A stretch of 64,000 nt of DNA from Streptomyces sp. NBC_00569 (GTDB lineage Bacteria > Actinomycetota > Actinomycetes > Streptomycetales > Streptomycetaceae). The stretch's first letter is position 1; every line of letters starts with the position of its first letter. Below, piece after piece: positions 44,759-53,749 of the stretch. Position numbers and translations under genes: made by a program. Where the stretch lies: NCBI RefSeq assembly GCF_036345255.1, contig NZ_CP107783.1:5626001-5690000 (forward strand), written 5' to 3'. The notes beneath the pieces are model-generated. The model was not told where the DNA came from and did not search any database. It saw only the letters and a program-made list of their open reading frames with translations.

Positions 44759-46156
44759 CTACCGGTCGAGGACCCGCACCAGGTCGAGCGTCCCGGCGAT
44801 CCGGGCCGCGACACTCTCCGCGTACGTGGCGTCGGTCCGCTCGAACTGTGTGCGGCTGGGCCCACGCAGGAACGTCACCACGCCCAGGGTGCGCGCCCGG
44901 CTGCGCAGCACCGCGCACAGGGCGTGCACCGTGCCCTCGGGCCACTGTCTGGTCTCGGCCCACTCGCGCGCCCGCGCGGCGTCACGCCCGCTCGCGCTCG
45001 CCCGGACCGAACCCGTGCGCTCCACGCACTGCAGCGCCGGGTGGCCCTCCGGATAGCGCAGGGGCAGCGTCGTGCGCGACACCAGCAGGCTCGGCCCCGG
45101 CGCTCCCGAAGGCGTCGCGGCCGCCCGCGCGAGGCGCACCGGGCCCGTGCGGTCCTCGTCGGCGCCCCGGCCGGTCTGCTCGTCGCCGACGACCAGGTCG
45201 ATCAGCGCGTGGTCGGCGAACCCGGCCAGCGCGAAGTCCAGATGGGTGGTCGCCGCTTCCGCCGGGTCCTCGCACTCGGCGGCGGCCCGCGTGGCCCGGT
45301 GCAGCTGGTTGGCCCGGAACCGCAGCTGCGCCGCCTCCTGTTCCGTCTGCTTGGCCTCGGTGACGTCCTGGAACAGCCATCCGACGCCCAGCGGTACGGG
45401 TTCCTCCGCCAGCGGTGAGGCGAGCCGCACGAAGCCGCTGCGCCAGCACCTGCGCGCGTCGCCCTCCGGGAGCCGCACCGTCACCCACAGCTCGGCGGGG
45501 GCCGGCGGGGCGCCCTCGGCGAGCACATGGGCGAGCGCGCTCTCCAGTTCCTCGACGCCCTGCGAGATCAGGTCGCCGAGGGGGCGTCCGAGCAGCGCGG
45601 TGCGGCCGGCGCCGAGCGCCCGCGCGGCGTGCACGTTCACGACGGCGGGCCGCAGGTCGGCGTCGACGAGGACGACTCCCCAGGACGCGTCCTCGAAGAG
45701 GGCCTCGCTCAGGGCGATCGACCGCTCCAGGTCGATCTGGGTGTGCACCTCGCTGAACGCGCAGTACAGCCCGGCCGGCTTGCCGTCGGGCCCGCGCACC
45801 GCGGCGGACTGCGTACGCACGAGGATCCGCCCGCCGTCCTTGGTGAGCAGTGCGAACTCGTGGACCTGCCGGCCCGGCGCCCGCATCGCGGCCATCAGCC
45901 GGGCCTCGACCTCGTCGGCGTCGGCGCTGCGCACGGCCCATCCGGAGAACCCGCGCCGTCCCACGGCCTCGGCGGCGGACCAGCCGAGGATGCGCTCGGC
46001 CTCCCGGTTCCAATGGGTCACGATCCCGTCGGCGTCGAACGCGCAGAGCGCGGCGTCCATCCCGTCGAGCAACGCGGCAAGAAGATCGGCCCCGTCCCGC
46101 TCGGGCTCGTCGGGCCCGAGCTCGTCGGTGGCCCCACTACGCCGGGAAGCACTCAC
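44759..46156 (-). CDS. PAS-PAS-GAF sensory protein without output domain
   Basis: 465 residues. PAS 1 about 25-145 (ALLDGMDAALCAFDADGIVTHWNREAERILGWS), PAS 2 about 150-270 (VVLVDADLRPAVVNVHAARALG with a PAC-like tail), and a GAF-like region to the end (LHRATRAAAECEDPAEAATTHL, then ESVAARIAGTLDLVRVL). No kinase, phosphatase or DNA-binding domain follows, unlike the usual SpoIIE fusions in Streptomyces. It may act by protein-protein interaction. It converges with the SIS gene. Confidence 0.75.
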   Translation of the reverse strand: MSASRRSGATDELGPDEPERDGADLLAALLDGMDAALCAFDADGIVTHWNREAERILGWSAAEAVGRRGFSGWAVRSADADEVEARLMAAMRAPGRQVHEFALLTKDGGRILVRTQSAAVRGPDGKPAGLYCAFSEVHTQIDLERSIALSEALFEDASWGVVLVDADLRPAVVNVHAARALGAGRTALLGRPLGDLISQGVEELESALAHVLAEGAPPAPAELWVTVRLPEGDARRCWRSGFVRLASPLAEEPVPLGVGWLFQDVTEAKQTEQEAAQLRFRANQLHRATRAAAECEDPAEAATTHLDFALAGFADHALIDLVVGDEQTGRGADEDRTGPVRLARAAATPSGAPGPSLLVSRTTLPLRYPEGHPALQCVERTGSVRASASGRDAARAREWAETRQWPEGTVHALCAVLRSRARTLGVVTFLRGPSRTQFERTDATYAESVAARIAGTLDLVRVLDR

Positions 46157-46267
46157 CTGGCACCCCCTGCAGGCTGTGTCCGCGTGTTCCGCACTTCAGA
46201 TCATTCAACTCGAACGTGACGCAGCACACACGGAGTTCGGGGAAATCGTTGCGTCCCGGAGATCCGG

Positions 46268-46279
46268 GGGAACGTTCCC
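46268..46279. promoter_or_regulatory. perfect 12-bp palindrome GGGAACGTTCCC
   Basis: Located 112 nt before the PAS/GAF start codon and 60 nt before the micro-ORF promoter; a candidate operator for either. Confidence 0.35.
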
Positions 46280-46338
46280 TTCCTTGATCACAGCCTACGA
46301 CCTCGCGCACGGGCCGAGCCGTGGGCCCGTTAATTCAC

Positions 46339-46367
46339 TTGAAGGCATCCCGGACCCTTCTTAGGCT
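46339..46367 (+). promoter_or_regulatory. sigma-HrdB-like promoter of the micro-ORF
   Basis: -35 TTGAAG (46339-46344), exactly 17 bp, -10 TAGGCT (46362-46367). Transcription would begin near 46374, giving a leader of about 27 nt before the ATG at 46401. Confidence 0.6.
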
Positions 46368-46400
46368 GGGGGGTACACAGGAAGGGAGGTGGTTCGGCAG

Positions 46401-46439
46401 ATGTATGAATACCGGACGCGTGAGGTGACTGCGGGCTAG
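46401..46439 (+). CDS. 12-codon micro-ORF MYEYRTREVTAG
   Basis: ATG to TAG, 12 codons, preceded by GGGAGGTGG (46384-46392) at an 8-nt spacing, almost the full complement of the 16S 3' end, and by a good promoter. A GGGCT-AGC-AGCCC hairpin directly overlaps and follows the stop (46433-46445). No same-strand gene lies downstream, so it is not an obvious leader peptide. It may be a stand-alone micropeptide, or the start of a small dual-function RNA. Confidence 0.5.
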   Translation: MYEYRTREVTAG

Positions 46440-46629
46440 CAGCCCGGCGTCGCAACTCGATTTCGGCGCCGGACCAGCACGTGAGAGCTGCGTGCAGCCG
46501 GCCCCAATCCCAAGCAGTCGCCCGACCCGCGAGCCGCCGGTACGTCCGGCCGGCTTCCACCCGTCCCGTACGGGAGGAGACCTGGCTCGCGGGTCGTCCG
46601 CGTGTGCGGACGGGCCCGGACACCTGTGA

Positions 46630-47514
46630 TCAGGTGAAGACGACCGTCCGGCGCCCGTTCAGCAGGATCCGGCGCTCGGCGTGCCACTTCACGGCGCGGG
46701 CCAGTGCCTGGCACTCCACGTCGCGGCCGATCGCCACGAGCTGGTCCGGCGTCACGTCGTGGCCGACGCGCTCGACCTCCTGCTCGATGATCGGGCCCTC
46801 GTCGAGGTCGGCCGTCACATAGTGCGCGGTCGCGCCGATCAGCTTCACGCCCCGCGCGTGTGCCTGGTGGTACGGCTTGGCGCCCTTGAAGCTCGGCAGG
46901 AACGAGTGGTGGATGTTGATGATCCGCCCGCTGAGCTCCTTGCACAGGTCGTCCGAGAGGACCTGCATGTAGCGGGCCAGGACGACCAGTTCGACACCCT
47001 CGGCGCGCACCAGGTCGAGGATCTGCGCCTCGGCCTCGGGCTTGTTGTCCTTCGTCACCGGGATGTGGTGGAAGGGGATGTCGTACGACTTCACGAGTTC
47101 GGCGAAGTCCGTGTGGTTCGAGACGACCGCCGCGATGTCGACGGGCAGGGCGCCGATCCGGGCGCGGAACAGCAGGTCGTTCAGGCAGTGGCCGAACTTC
47201 GACACCATCAGGACGACGCGCATCCGCTCAGCGGAGCGGTGGATCTGCCAGTCCATGTGGAAGGAGTCGCCGATCGCGGCGAAGCTGGCCCGCAGCTTCT
47301 CCGCCGTGACGGGCGCGTCCGCCGAGAAGTGGACCCGCATGAAGAACAGGCCCGTGTCGTGGTCGCCGAACTGCTGGCTGTCCTCGATGTTGCAGCCGGT
47401 CATGAAGAGGTAGCTCGACACGGCGTGCACGATGCCCTGCTTGTCGGGGCAGGAGAGAGTCAGGACGTACTGCTCGCCGCCGGCGGCGCCGGACGCGGAG
47501 GACTGCTCATTCAT
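46630..47514 (-). CDS. purU: formyltetrahydrofolate deformylase PurU
   Basis: 294 residues. An N-terminal ACT domain (about 15-95, YVLTLSCPDKQGIVHAVSSYL) senses an amino acid; the formyl-transferase domain has RIINIHHSFLPSFKGAKPYHQA with the catalytic Asn and His and ADLDEGPIIEQ with the Asp. It hydrolyses 10-formyl-THF to THF and formate, balancing one-carbon pools. Start ATG 47514. Confidence 0.94.
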   Translation of the reverse strand: MNEQSSASGAAGGEQYVLTLSCPDKQGIVHAVSSYLFMTGCNIEDSQQFGDHDTGLFFMRVHFSADAPVTAEKLRASFAAIGDSFHMDWQIHRSAERMRVVLMVSKFGHCLNDLLFRARIGALPVDIAAVVSNHTDFAELVKSYDIPFHHIPVTKDNKPEAEAQILDLVRAEGVELVVLARYMQVLSDDLCKELSGRIINIHHSFLPSFKGAKPYHQAHARGVKLIGATAHYVTADLDEGPIIEQEVERVGHDVTPDQLVAIGRDVECQALARAVKWHAERRILLNGRRTVVFT

Positions 47515-47587
47515 GCAGGCAAGGGTCCCATACGCGTAACCCCCGCCGGGCCGCCGTCCCGCTGGTCGGACGGCAGCCGCGCGGCGC

Positions 47588-48088
47588 TCAGGCCGCGCGC
47601 GTCATGATCCGCAGGACTTCGAGGGTGCGGGGCGCCGCGTCGGGGTCGTCGCCGTCGCTCGTGGCGAGCGCGACGTGCGCGTCCCGCGCGGAGTGCACCG
47701 CTTCCGGCCACGCCTGGTGGTCGAGATAGGCGGAGACGGGTGCGTCGGGGCCCACCTGGTGCATGATCCGCAGCACGCGCAGCACGGCGGTGTCGACGAG
47801 CTGTGCCTCCTGGGAGTCCCGGAAGATCGTGCCGACGTACTTCTCGGCGGACCAGTTGTCGAGCCAGGTGTCCTCGACGAGGCGGTACACGGCGTCGGTG
47901 ACGTCCCCGAACCCGTCCACGCCCGCGAGCCAGACGTTTCGCTGGAACGCGGGGTCGGAGAGCATGTGCAGCGCGGAGCGCACATTGCTGCGCCAGCGCC
48001 ACCACGGCATGTCGTTGAGTGGCATGCCGCCCATGGTGGAGGAGCGACGGCCGCGACGGGAAGACTTCTCCGAGCTTTGCACGGTCAT
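47588..48088 (-). CDS. SCO4402 family protein
   Basis: 166 residues. MPLNDMPWWRWRSNVRSALH followed by VWLAGVDGFGDVTDAVYRLVEDTWLDNWSAEKYVG is characteristic of the family I recall as SCO4402; function unknown. Helical, no signal peptide. The conserved region begins 22 residues in, at MPLNDMPW, so a shorter start (near 48025) is possible. It lies upstream of purU on the same strand with a 73-nt gap. Confidence 0.75.
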   Translation of the reverse strand: MTVQSSEKSSRRGRRSSTMGGMPLNDMPWWRWRSNVRSALHMLSDPAFQRNVWLAGVDGFGDVTDAVYRLVEDTWLDNWSAEKYVGTIFRDSQEAQLVDTAVLRVLRIMHQVGPDAPVSAYLDHQAWPEAVHSARDAHVALATSDGDDPDAAPRTLEVLRIMTRAA

Positions 48089-48205
48089 CGATCGTACGTG
48101 CCGTCCTCTTCGGCCCGTCCCGGCCCCCGTAATTCACCTCCACGTCACCGCACGTTGACCGCAGGTCACTCGTGGGTTAGGGATGCGGCGGAATCGTGCA
48201 GGTTC

Positions 48206-49501
48206 ATGACTGGCCGGCGTCGCACCACCATCCCGCGCACCACCCGCACCCTTCGTTCCACCGTGCTTTCGGCGGCGGTGTGGGCGGCTTGTGCGTCGCT
48301 CGCCGCCGGATGCGGTCTCGTCTCCGACGTCACCGGGGGCTCCAAGGACCCCATCACGGTGATGACATGGGCGCCCGAGAAGACCCAGGCGACCAACATG
48401 CCCGGCATGCCCGCCATGGCACGCGCCTACGCGCGCTGGGTCAACGCCCACGGCGGCATCGGCGGCCGCGACCTCAGGGTCATCACCTGCAACGACAACA
48501 ACGACACCGTGGGCGCCGCCCGCTGCGCCAGGGACGCCGTCGAGCAGAACGCCGTGGCGGTCGTCGGCTCCTACAGCCAGCACGCCCGCTCCTTCCTCGG
48601 CCCCCTGGAGTCCGCCGGCATCCCCTACATCGGCGGCTACGGCGTCACCGACGAGGAGTTCGCCAGCCCTCTGTCGTATCCGGTCAACGGCGGCCAGCCC
48701 GCCCTGATGGCCGGGAACGGACGGCAGCTGGCCGCCGCGGGCTGCGACCGCACCTCGCTCGTGCGCCCCGACACCGTCGCCGGCGACCAGCTGCCGCTGC
48801 TCCTCGACACGGGCCTGTCCGCGGGCCGCAACCGCGCGTCCGACGTGCGCGCCGCCGAGGACGCCACCGACTACACGGAGCAGGCCCGCCAGGCGCTCCT
48901 GCGGGCCGGCGCCGACCCGGTCGGGAAGGGCTGCGTCACGGCGGTCCTCGGCGACCGCACGGACACGTTCTTCGACTCGTTCCGCCGCACCCGCGACTCC
49001 TATCCGAAGGTGCGGATCTCGACCGTCCTCGGCAGCGTCGACCAGACGGTCATAGACCGCTCGGGCGGCAAGTCGGGCGTCTACGAAGGGGCGTACGTCA
49101 CCGGCTGGTATCCGGTGGCGACCGACCGGCGGTGGGCGACGATGCGCAAGGTCATCAGTGAGCAGGCGTTCGGCGACAACCGGATCGACCCGGCGGACGC
49201 GGGCGTGCAGACGACATGGATCGCGTACACCGTCCTGAGGCAGGTCGTCGAGTCGCTCGGCGACGGTGATGTGACGGCGCGCACGGTGCGCGGGGCGCTC
49301 GACGGCGGCCTGAAGGTGCGCACGGGCGGGCTGACGCCGACGCTGAGCTGGCGCTTCGAGGACATGATCGCGGCCAGCGGCTTCCCGCGGCTCGTCAATG
49401 CCGACGTCACCTTCCAGGTGGTGCGCGACGGGCGGCTCGTGGCCGCGCGCCGCGGACTCGTCGACGTGTCGCGCACGCTGGAGGCGACCCCCACGGGCTG
49501 A
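48206..49501 (+). CDS. ABC transporter substrate-binding lipoprotein (amino-acid/branched-chain type)
   Basis: 431 residues. After a twin-basic start and hydrophobic stretch the lipobox LAAGC (near residue 36) anchors the protein. The mature part is a periplasmic-binding type 1 fold: MARAYARWVNAHGGIGGRDLRVITCND, AVVGSYSQHARSFLGPLESAGIPYIGG and DAGVQTTWIAYTVLRQVVESLG. This is the LivJ class. No permease or ATPase genes adjoin, so it is an orphan receptor. ATG 48206 was chosen at the signal peptide; an upstream frame is spurious. Confidence 0.85.
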   Translation: MTGRRRTTIPRTTRTLRSTVLSAAVWAACASLAAGCGLVSDVTGGSKDPITVMTWAPEKTQATNMPGMPAMARAYARWVNAHGGIGGRDLRVITCNDNNDTVGAARCARDAVEQNAVAVVGSYSQHARSFLGPLESAGIPYIGGYGVTDEEFASPLSYPVNGGQPALMAGNGRQLAAAGCDRTSLVRPDTVAGDQLPLLLDTGLSAGRNRASDVRAAEDATDYTEQARQALLRAGADPVGKGCVTAVLGDRTDTFFDSFRRTRDSYPKVRISTVLGSVDQTVIDRSGGKSGVYEGAYVTGWYPVATDRRWATMRKVISEQAFGDNRIDPADAGVQTTWIAYTVLRQVVESLGDGDVTARTVRGALDGGLKVRTGGLTPTLSWRFEDMIAASGFPRLVNADVTFQVVRDGRLVAARRGLVDVSRTLEATPTG

Positions 49502-49527
49502 TCCCGCCCGGGCCGCCTCCGTATCGG

Positions 49528-51027
49528 CTAGAGCTGGTACGGCTTGCGCTGCGGGAGGCTCCACTGCGTCGCGATGCTGTTCCACAGCTTCGACGCCTGG
49601 GTCTTCTGCGTGGAGGCCGTGCCGCTGGCCTGGTCGCCCGCGCGGCGCTGCGGGGTGGGCCTGGCGTGGCCCTTCTTGCAGCCGTTCTTGCCCGCGACCT
49701 GGTCGGCCCACGCCGCGTAGTGGCTGTCCGCGGAGGCGGAGGCCTGCCACGCCTTGGTGAGGGCCTGCGTGAGCGCCGCGTGGTCGGGCAGCTTGTCCAC
49801 GGAGAGCCCGGCGAGCCGGGTCACGAGCCCGGTGCGCTGGGTGGCGGCGCCGCGCAGGTCGCTGGCGGCCTTGCCGAGGTCCTTGCAGGCACCGATGTTC
49901 GCGACGGCCCTGATCACCGTGTCGCGGCTGTTGTTGGAGTCGGCGAGGAGCTTGTCGAGGGCGACGGCCTGCGCCTTGGCCGGGTCGGCGGGCGTCGGGG
50001 ACGAGCTGTCCGGCGCGCCAGTCGCGGCGGCGGGCTTGGCGTCGTCGCCCTTGTTCTCGTCGCTCCCACTGCTGATGAGGGCGCCCGCACCGATGCCGAC
50101 GACGAGGATGCCGACGCCGATGGCGGCGATGAGCGGCACCTTCGAGCCGGTGCGGCTCTGGCCCTTGCGGGCGGCGGCCCGCCCGGTGGGCTCGTACGGG
50201 GCCTGCGGCTGCCCGGCCTGGCCCGGCCCTCCGGGTCCGCCGGGGCCCGCGGGCTGGCCGGCGCGCGGGTCGAAGCGGGGCATCTGCTGAGTCGAGGCGG
50301 GCGCGTCCGGCTCCGGCTCGGTGCGGAAGAGGCTGTCGAACTCGGCCGGGGGCTGGCGGTCGCCGGGGGCGCCGGGGCGGATGCCGTAGGGCGCGCTCGG
50401 CGGCGGCGGCGAGGGCACGGGCGCGATGTACTGCGTGGCATCGCTGTCGGTGCCCGCGGGCGGCATGGGCGCGGAGCCGTACGGCTGCTGCTGGGGCGGC
50501 GGCATCTGGCCGGGGGCGTTCGCGCGGCCCAGGTACTGGGTGGCGTCGGCGGGCACCTCGGGCGGCAGGGCCCCGGGCGCGACCGGCGCGATGTACTGCG
50601 TGGCGTCCGCGTCGGAGGGCGCGGTCGGGGCTATGTACTGCGTCGCGTCCGAGGCGGAGGCCGGCGGCAGCGGCGCGGAGCCGTACGGGGCGGCCGGGGC
50701 ACCGGCAGGCGGCAGCGGCGCGGAGTAGTGCTGCTGCGGGGCGGCCGGGGGCAGCGGGGCCGCGGCCTGCGGCGCGTTCTCACCCGGCAGCGCGGACGGC
50801 GCGCCCCACTCGTACGTGGGCATCGGGCCGCCGGAGGCCGCCTGCGCGGACTCGGGGCCCCACGGCTGGCCCCAGGGGCTGCCGCCCGAGGGGGCGACGT
50901 GCGACTGGTCGCCGAAGGTACCCGGCAGCAAGGGCTCGCTGCCGTCGGCGGGCAGCACGACGCCTTCGTGTGCCTGCCGCACCGAGGGAAGGTGCGGATC
51001 CTCGCCCTGTCCGCTCTGCTGCGTCAC
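49528..51027 (-). CDS. proline-rich membrane protein with DATQYI repeats
   Basis: 499 residues. The cytoplasmic N-terminal 290 residues are Pro/Ala/Gly-rich and disordered, with four copies of DATQYI or DATQYL between about 125 and 205. One transmembrane helix (VPLIAAIGVGILVVGIGAGAL, about 294-314) follows, then a Ser/Thr-rich linker and a helical extracellular domain with two Cys pairs. The Thr-Gln motifs look like targets of Ser/Thr kinases or ligands of FHA domains; that is inference. GTG start. Function unknown. Confidence 0.7.
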   Translation of the reverse strand: MTQQSGQGEDPHLPSVRQAHEGVVLPADGSEPLLPGTFGDQSHVAPSGGSPWGQPWGPESAQAASGGPMPTYEWGAPSALPGENAPQAAAPLPPAAPQQHYSAPLPPAGAPAAPYGSAPLPPASASDATQYIAPTAPSDADATQYIAPVAPGALPPEVPADATQYLGRANAPGQMPPPQQQPYGSAPMPPAGTDSDATQYIAPVPSPPPPSAPYGIRPGAPGDRQPPAEFDSLFRTEPEPDAPASTQQMPRFDPRAGQPAGPGGPGGPGQAGQPQAPYEPTGRAAARKGQSRTGSKVPLIAAIGVGILVVGIGAGALISSGSDENKGDDAKPAAATGAPDSSSPTPADPAKAQAVALDKLLADSNNSRDTVIRAVANIGACKDLGKAASDLRGAATQRTGLVTRLAGLSVDKLPDHAALTQALTKAWQASASADSHYAAWADQVAGKNGCKKGHARPTPQRRAGDQASGTASTQKTQASKLWNSIATQWSLPQRKPYQL

Positions 51028-51243
51028 CGGGACTCCTACGACTGGGGGACCTTCGGAATCGTCGGCTCACGCTACCGGGTCCCCGCACACACGTGCCACG
51101 CAGCTCAGAACCCCACAGCCTCCCCACACCTCCAAGTAACAAAACAGGCCCGCAGAACGCTGATTAGCGCCCTCCCCAAGCGGGTTGAGGCGTCCGTCAC
51201 ACAAGGTTCACGTGTACGTCTCCTGCGCGCCGCTCACAAAACT

Positions 51244-52626
51244 TCACGCGGCCTGAAGATCGAGGCGCGCACCGAACTCCCGGACCACGGGTTCGTCCCG
51301 GTACGGCTCCAGGCGCTGCCTGAAGTCGTCCAGGTACTCGGCGCCCCGGTTCGAGCGCAGCGTGCCGAGGAGTTCCACCGCCCGCGTCCCCGTCTGGCAG
51401 GCCTGCTCGACCTCGCGCTGCTGCACCTGCGCCGTGGCGAGCAGCACCAGGCCGATCGCCCTGCGCCGAGCCCGCGACTGAGGATGCCCGGCCAGGGACG
51501 CCTCGGCCTGCCGCCGCGCGGCCTCGGCCTGCCCCAAGTCCCGGTAGCAGTGGGCCAGTTCGTCCGCGAGGTACGCGGCGTCGAAGTGCGCGATCCAGGC
51601 CGGGTCGTCGCCCGAGTCCGGCTCGGCCCGCTCCAGCGCGGCCAGCGCGCTGCCGGCCACCGCCTGCGTGGCCCGCGCGTCCCCGAGCAGGGCGTGGCCG
51701 CGCGCCTCGGCCGCGTAGAACATCGCCTCCGCACGCGGGGTCACCCGCCCGCGGGCCCCCTCCTGCGCCGCGCGCGCCAGCTGGGCGATCTCGCGTGGGT
51801 TGCCGAGCTGCGCCGCCAAGTGGCTCATGGACGCGGCCAGTACGTATCCGCCGTATCCGCGGTCCCCGGCGGCCTGGGCGAGGCGCAGCGACTGGATGTA
51901 GTACCGCTGGGCGAGACCCGGCTGTCCCGTGTCGACGGCCATGTATCCGGCCAGCTCCGTCAACCGGGCGACCGCCGCGAACAGTTCACGCCCCACGGCC
52001 TCGCGGTACGAGCCCGCGAGCAGCCCCGACACCACACTGTTCAGATAGTGGACGACCACCGGCCGCACATGCCCGCTGCCGTACTGGTGGTCAAGGTCCG
52101 TCAGCGCCTGGGTCATCGCCCGCACGGCCGCCACGTCCGACGTCCCGACCCGCGGCCCCGCCGACCGCGCGACCTGGGAGTCGGGTACGGAGATCAGCCA
52201 GTCCCGGCTCGGCTCGACCAGTGCGGACGAGGCCACCGACGACCCGGACAGGAAGTCCCTGCGCCCCACGTCGCTGCGCCACAGCTCGCACACCTGCTCA
52301 ATGGCGCCGAGGACGGTCGGCGAGAACTGGAGGCCGACGCCCGAGGCGAGGTTCTTGCCGTTGGCCATGCCGATCTCGTCGATCGTGACCGTGCGGCCGA
52401 GCTTGCGCCCGATGGCCTCGGCGATGATGCCGGGCGCCCGGCCGCGCGGCTGCTGGCCGCGCAGCCAGCGCGCCACCGACGTCTTGTCGTAGCGCAGGTC
52501 GAGGCCGTGCTCCGATCCGCACATGTTGACCCGGCGGGCCAGTCCGGCGTTCGAGCAGCCGGCTTCCTGGATGAGCGCCTGCAGCCGTTCGTTGGGCTGT
52601 CGCGCTACGAGAGGCCTTGCGGCCAT
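51244..52626 (-). CDS. NsdA-like regulator with helix-turn-helix and TPR-like repeats
   Basis: 460 residues from ATG 52626 (GGGGG before it). The N-terminus ERLQALIQEAGCSNAGLARRVN, then YDKTSVARWLRGQQPRG is a Cro/XRE-like DNA-binding region. Residues 190-440 are helical repeats of the tetratricopeptide kind (LAQRYYIQSLRLAQAAGDRGYGGYVLA; ALERAEPDSGDDPAWIAHFD). Such proteins in Streptomyces (NsdA, SCO5582) negatively affect antibiotic production and sporulation; that role here is by resemblance only. Confidence 0.75.
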   Translation of the reverse strand: MAARPLVARQPNERLQALIQEAGCSNAGLARRVNMCGSEHGLDLRYDKTSVARWLRGQQPRGRAPGIIAEAIGRKLGRTVTIDEIGMANGKNLASGVGLQFSPTVLGAIEQVCELWRSDVGRRDFLSGSSVASSALVEPSRDWLISVPDSQVARSAGPRVGTSDVAAVRAMTQALTDLDHQYGSGHVRPVVVHYLNSVVSGLLAGSYREAVGRELFAAVARLTELAGYMAVDTGQPGLAQRYYIQSLRLAQAAGDRGYGGYVLAASMSHLAAQLGNPREIAQLARAAQEGARGRVTPRAEAMFYAAEARGHALLGDARATQAVAGSALAALERAEPDSGDDPAWIAHFDAAYLADELAHCYRDLGQAEAARRQAEASLAGHPQSRARRRAIGLVLLATAQVQQREVEQACQTGTRAVELLGTLRSNRGAEYLDDFRQRLEPYRDEPVVREFGARLDLQAA

Positions 52627-52956
52627 GGCGTACCCCCTGTGTGCACCGTGGACCATCGGGCGGACTCGGGCCCGTCGTCACACTCCCGGTCGGGCCCGCC
52701 TTGAGGTGATCAATGCCCTGAGATCAAACGGAAGATGCGCCACAAAGAAGGGCAAAACAAGCAAGAGCCCCAACTGGTGGCCGGTCGGTGGACAGCACCC
52801 TCGTCTGGTCCTCCGGGCTGGCTACCCCCCGGCCGGGGCCATTCCTCCCGCGCGCCCCCGCCCATGCATCCATGCGCCCCACGTGCAGGATCGGTGCTGC
52901 GGGCCCCCGCGCGCGTGCGCCCGTAACCCCGGATGGCGGCGGGAGTTGAGAACGTC
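52627..52956. other. divergent gap between the NsdA-like and prim-pol genes
   Basis: 330 bases with a relatively AT-rich patch at 52704-52765 (containing TGAGGTGATCAA and TGAGATCAAA, similar half-sites 14 bp apart) that could be the promoter/operator area. No gene or RNA recognised. Confidence 0.4.
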
Positions 52957-53640
52957 GTGGAAGAGACCATCGGAGTCACCTCGGCAGTCACCTCGTCCGT
53001 CACCTCGCCTCCCCAGATCCCCAAGCAGCGCGGAGAGGCCCTCCTCGACGCCGCCGTGCGCTACGCGGAGGAACGCCACTGGGACGTGTTCCCCGGCACC
53101 TGGCTGGAGGTCGACGAGGGCAGGCAGCGCTGCTCCTGCGGCGACGCCAGGTGCGCGGCCCCCGGTGCCCACCACGCGCGCGAGGACTGGGCGAACCAGG
53201 CCACCGGGAGCGCGACCGCCGCCCGCCGGCTGTGGTCCAAGCAGCCCACCGCCTCGATCCTGCTGCCGACAGGGCGCACGTTCGACGCGATCGACGTGCC
53301 CGAGACCGCCGGGTTCCTGGCCCTGGCCCGCATGGAGCGCATGGAACTCACCCTCGGCCCGGTCACCTGCACCCCCGACCGCCGGATGCAGTTCTTCGTC
53401 CTGCCGGGCGCCGCCGCGAAGGTCCCCGACCTGGTCCGCAAGCTGGGCTGGCCGCCCGCCTCCCTCGACCTGGACGCGTTCGGCGAGGGCTCCTACGTCG
53501 CGGCGCCGCCCACCCGCTTCGGCGGCCGGGGCGCCGTCCAGTGGGCCTGCCGCCCCACCGCCGCGAACCGCTGGCTGCCGGACGCCGAGGAGCTCATCTC
53601 CCCACTGGCGTACGCGTGCGGGCGGGAAGGCCGCCGGTAG
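52957..53640 (+). CDS. bifunctional DNA primase/polymerase (prim-pol) N-terminal domain protein
   Basis: 227 residues. GTG 52957 (VEETIGVTSAV) was preferred over ATG 52933, which lacks a ribosome site. ALLDAAVRYAEERHWDVFPGTWLE is the prim-pol start; CSCGDARCAAPGAHHAREDW contains the Cys/His cluster typical of this group; LLPTGRTFDAIDVPE corresponds to the strand bearing the catalytic Asp pair, here only partly matched (DAIDVP). A stand-alone version without helicase; common in Streptomyces, role unknown. Confidence 0.75.
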   Translation: MEETIGVTSAVTSSVTSPPQIPKQRGEALLDAAVRYAEERHWDVFPGTWLEVDEGRQRCSCGDARCAAPGAHHAREDWANQATGSATAARRLWSKQPTASILLPTGRTFDAIDVPETAGFLALARMERMELTLGPVTCTPDRRMQFFVLPGAAAKVPDLVRKLGWPPASLDLDAFGEGSYVAAPPTRFGGRGAVQWACRPTAANRWLPDAEELISPLAYACGREGRR

Positions 53641-53683
53641 AACCACAACAGCGCGTCCCGCGGCCACGTATGGTGCGGACGGG

Positions 53684-53716
53684 CCCCTGCTCGAGCGGAG
53701 TCGAGAGCTTGGGGGA
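53684..53716. repeat. short palindromic repeat (REP-like), copy A
   Basis: Runs CCCCTGCTCGAGCGGAG and continues TCGAGAGCTTGGGGGA; outer CCCC/GGGG and inner CTCGA/TCGAG arms can pair. A nearly identical copy lies inside a coding region at 63276-63310. I recall this element as dispersed in Streptomyces genomes. Confidence 0.75.
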
Positions 53717-53749
53717 GGGTGACGGCGACGAAGGACGGCGGGCGGCACA

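Larger units (their letters stand above)
46157..46629. other. gap between the PAS/GAF gene and purU
   Basis: 473 bases upstream of the PAS/GAF gene and downstream of purU. Besides the palindrome at 46268 and the promoter and micro-ORF at 46339-46439, the distal 190 bases (46440-46629) hold only GC-rich sequence and a small hairpin AGCCCG-type fold right after the micro-ORF. Confidence 0.5.
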
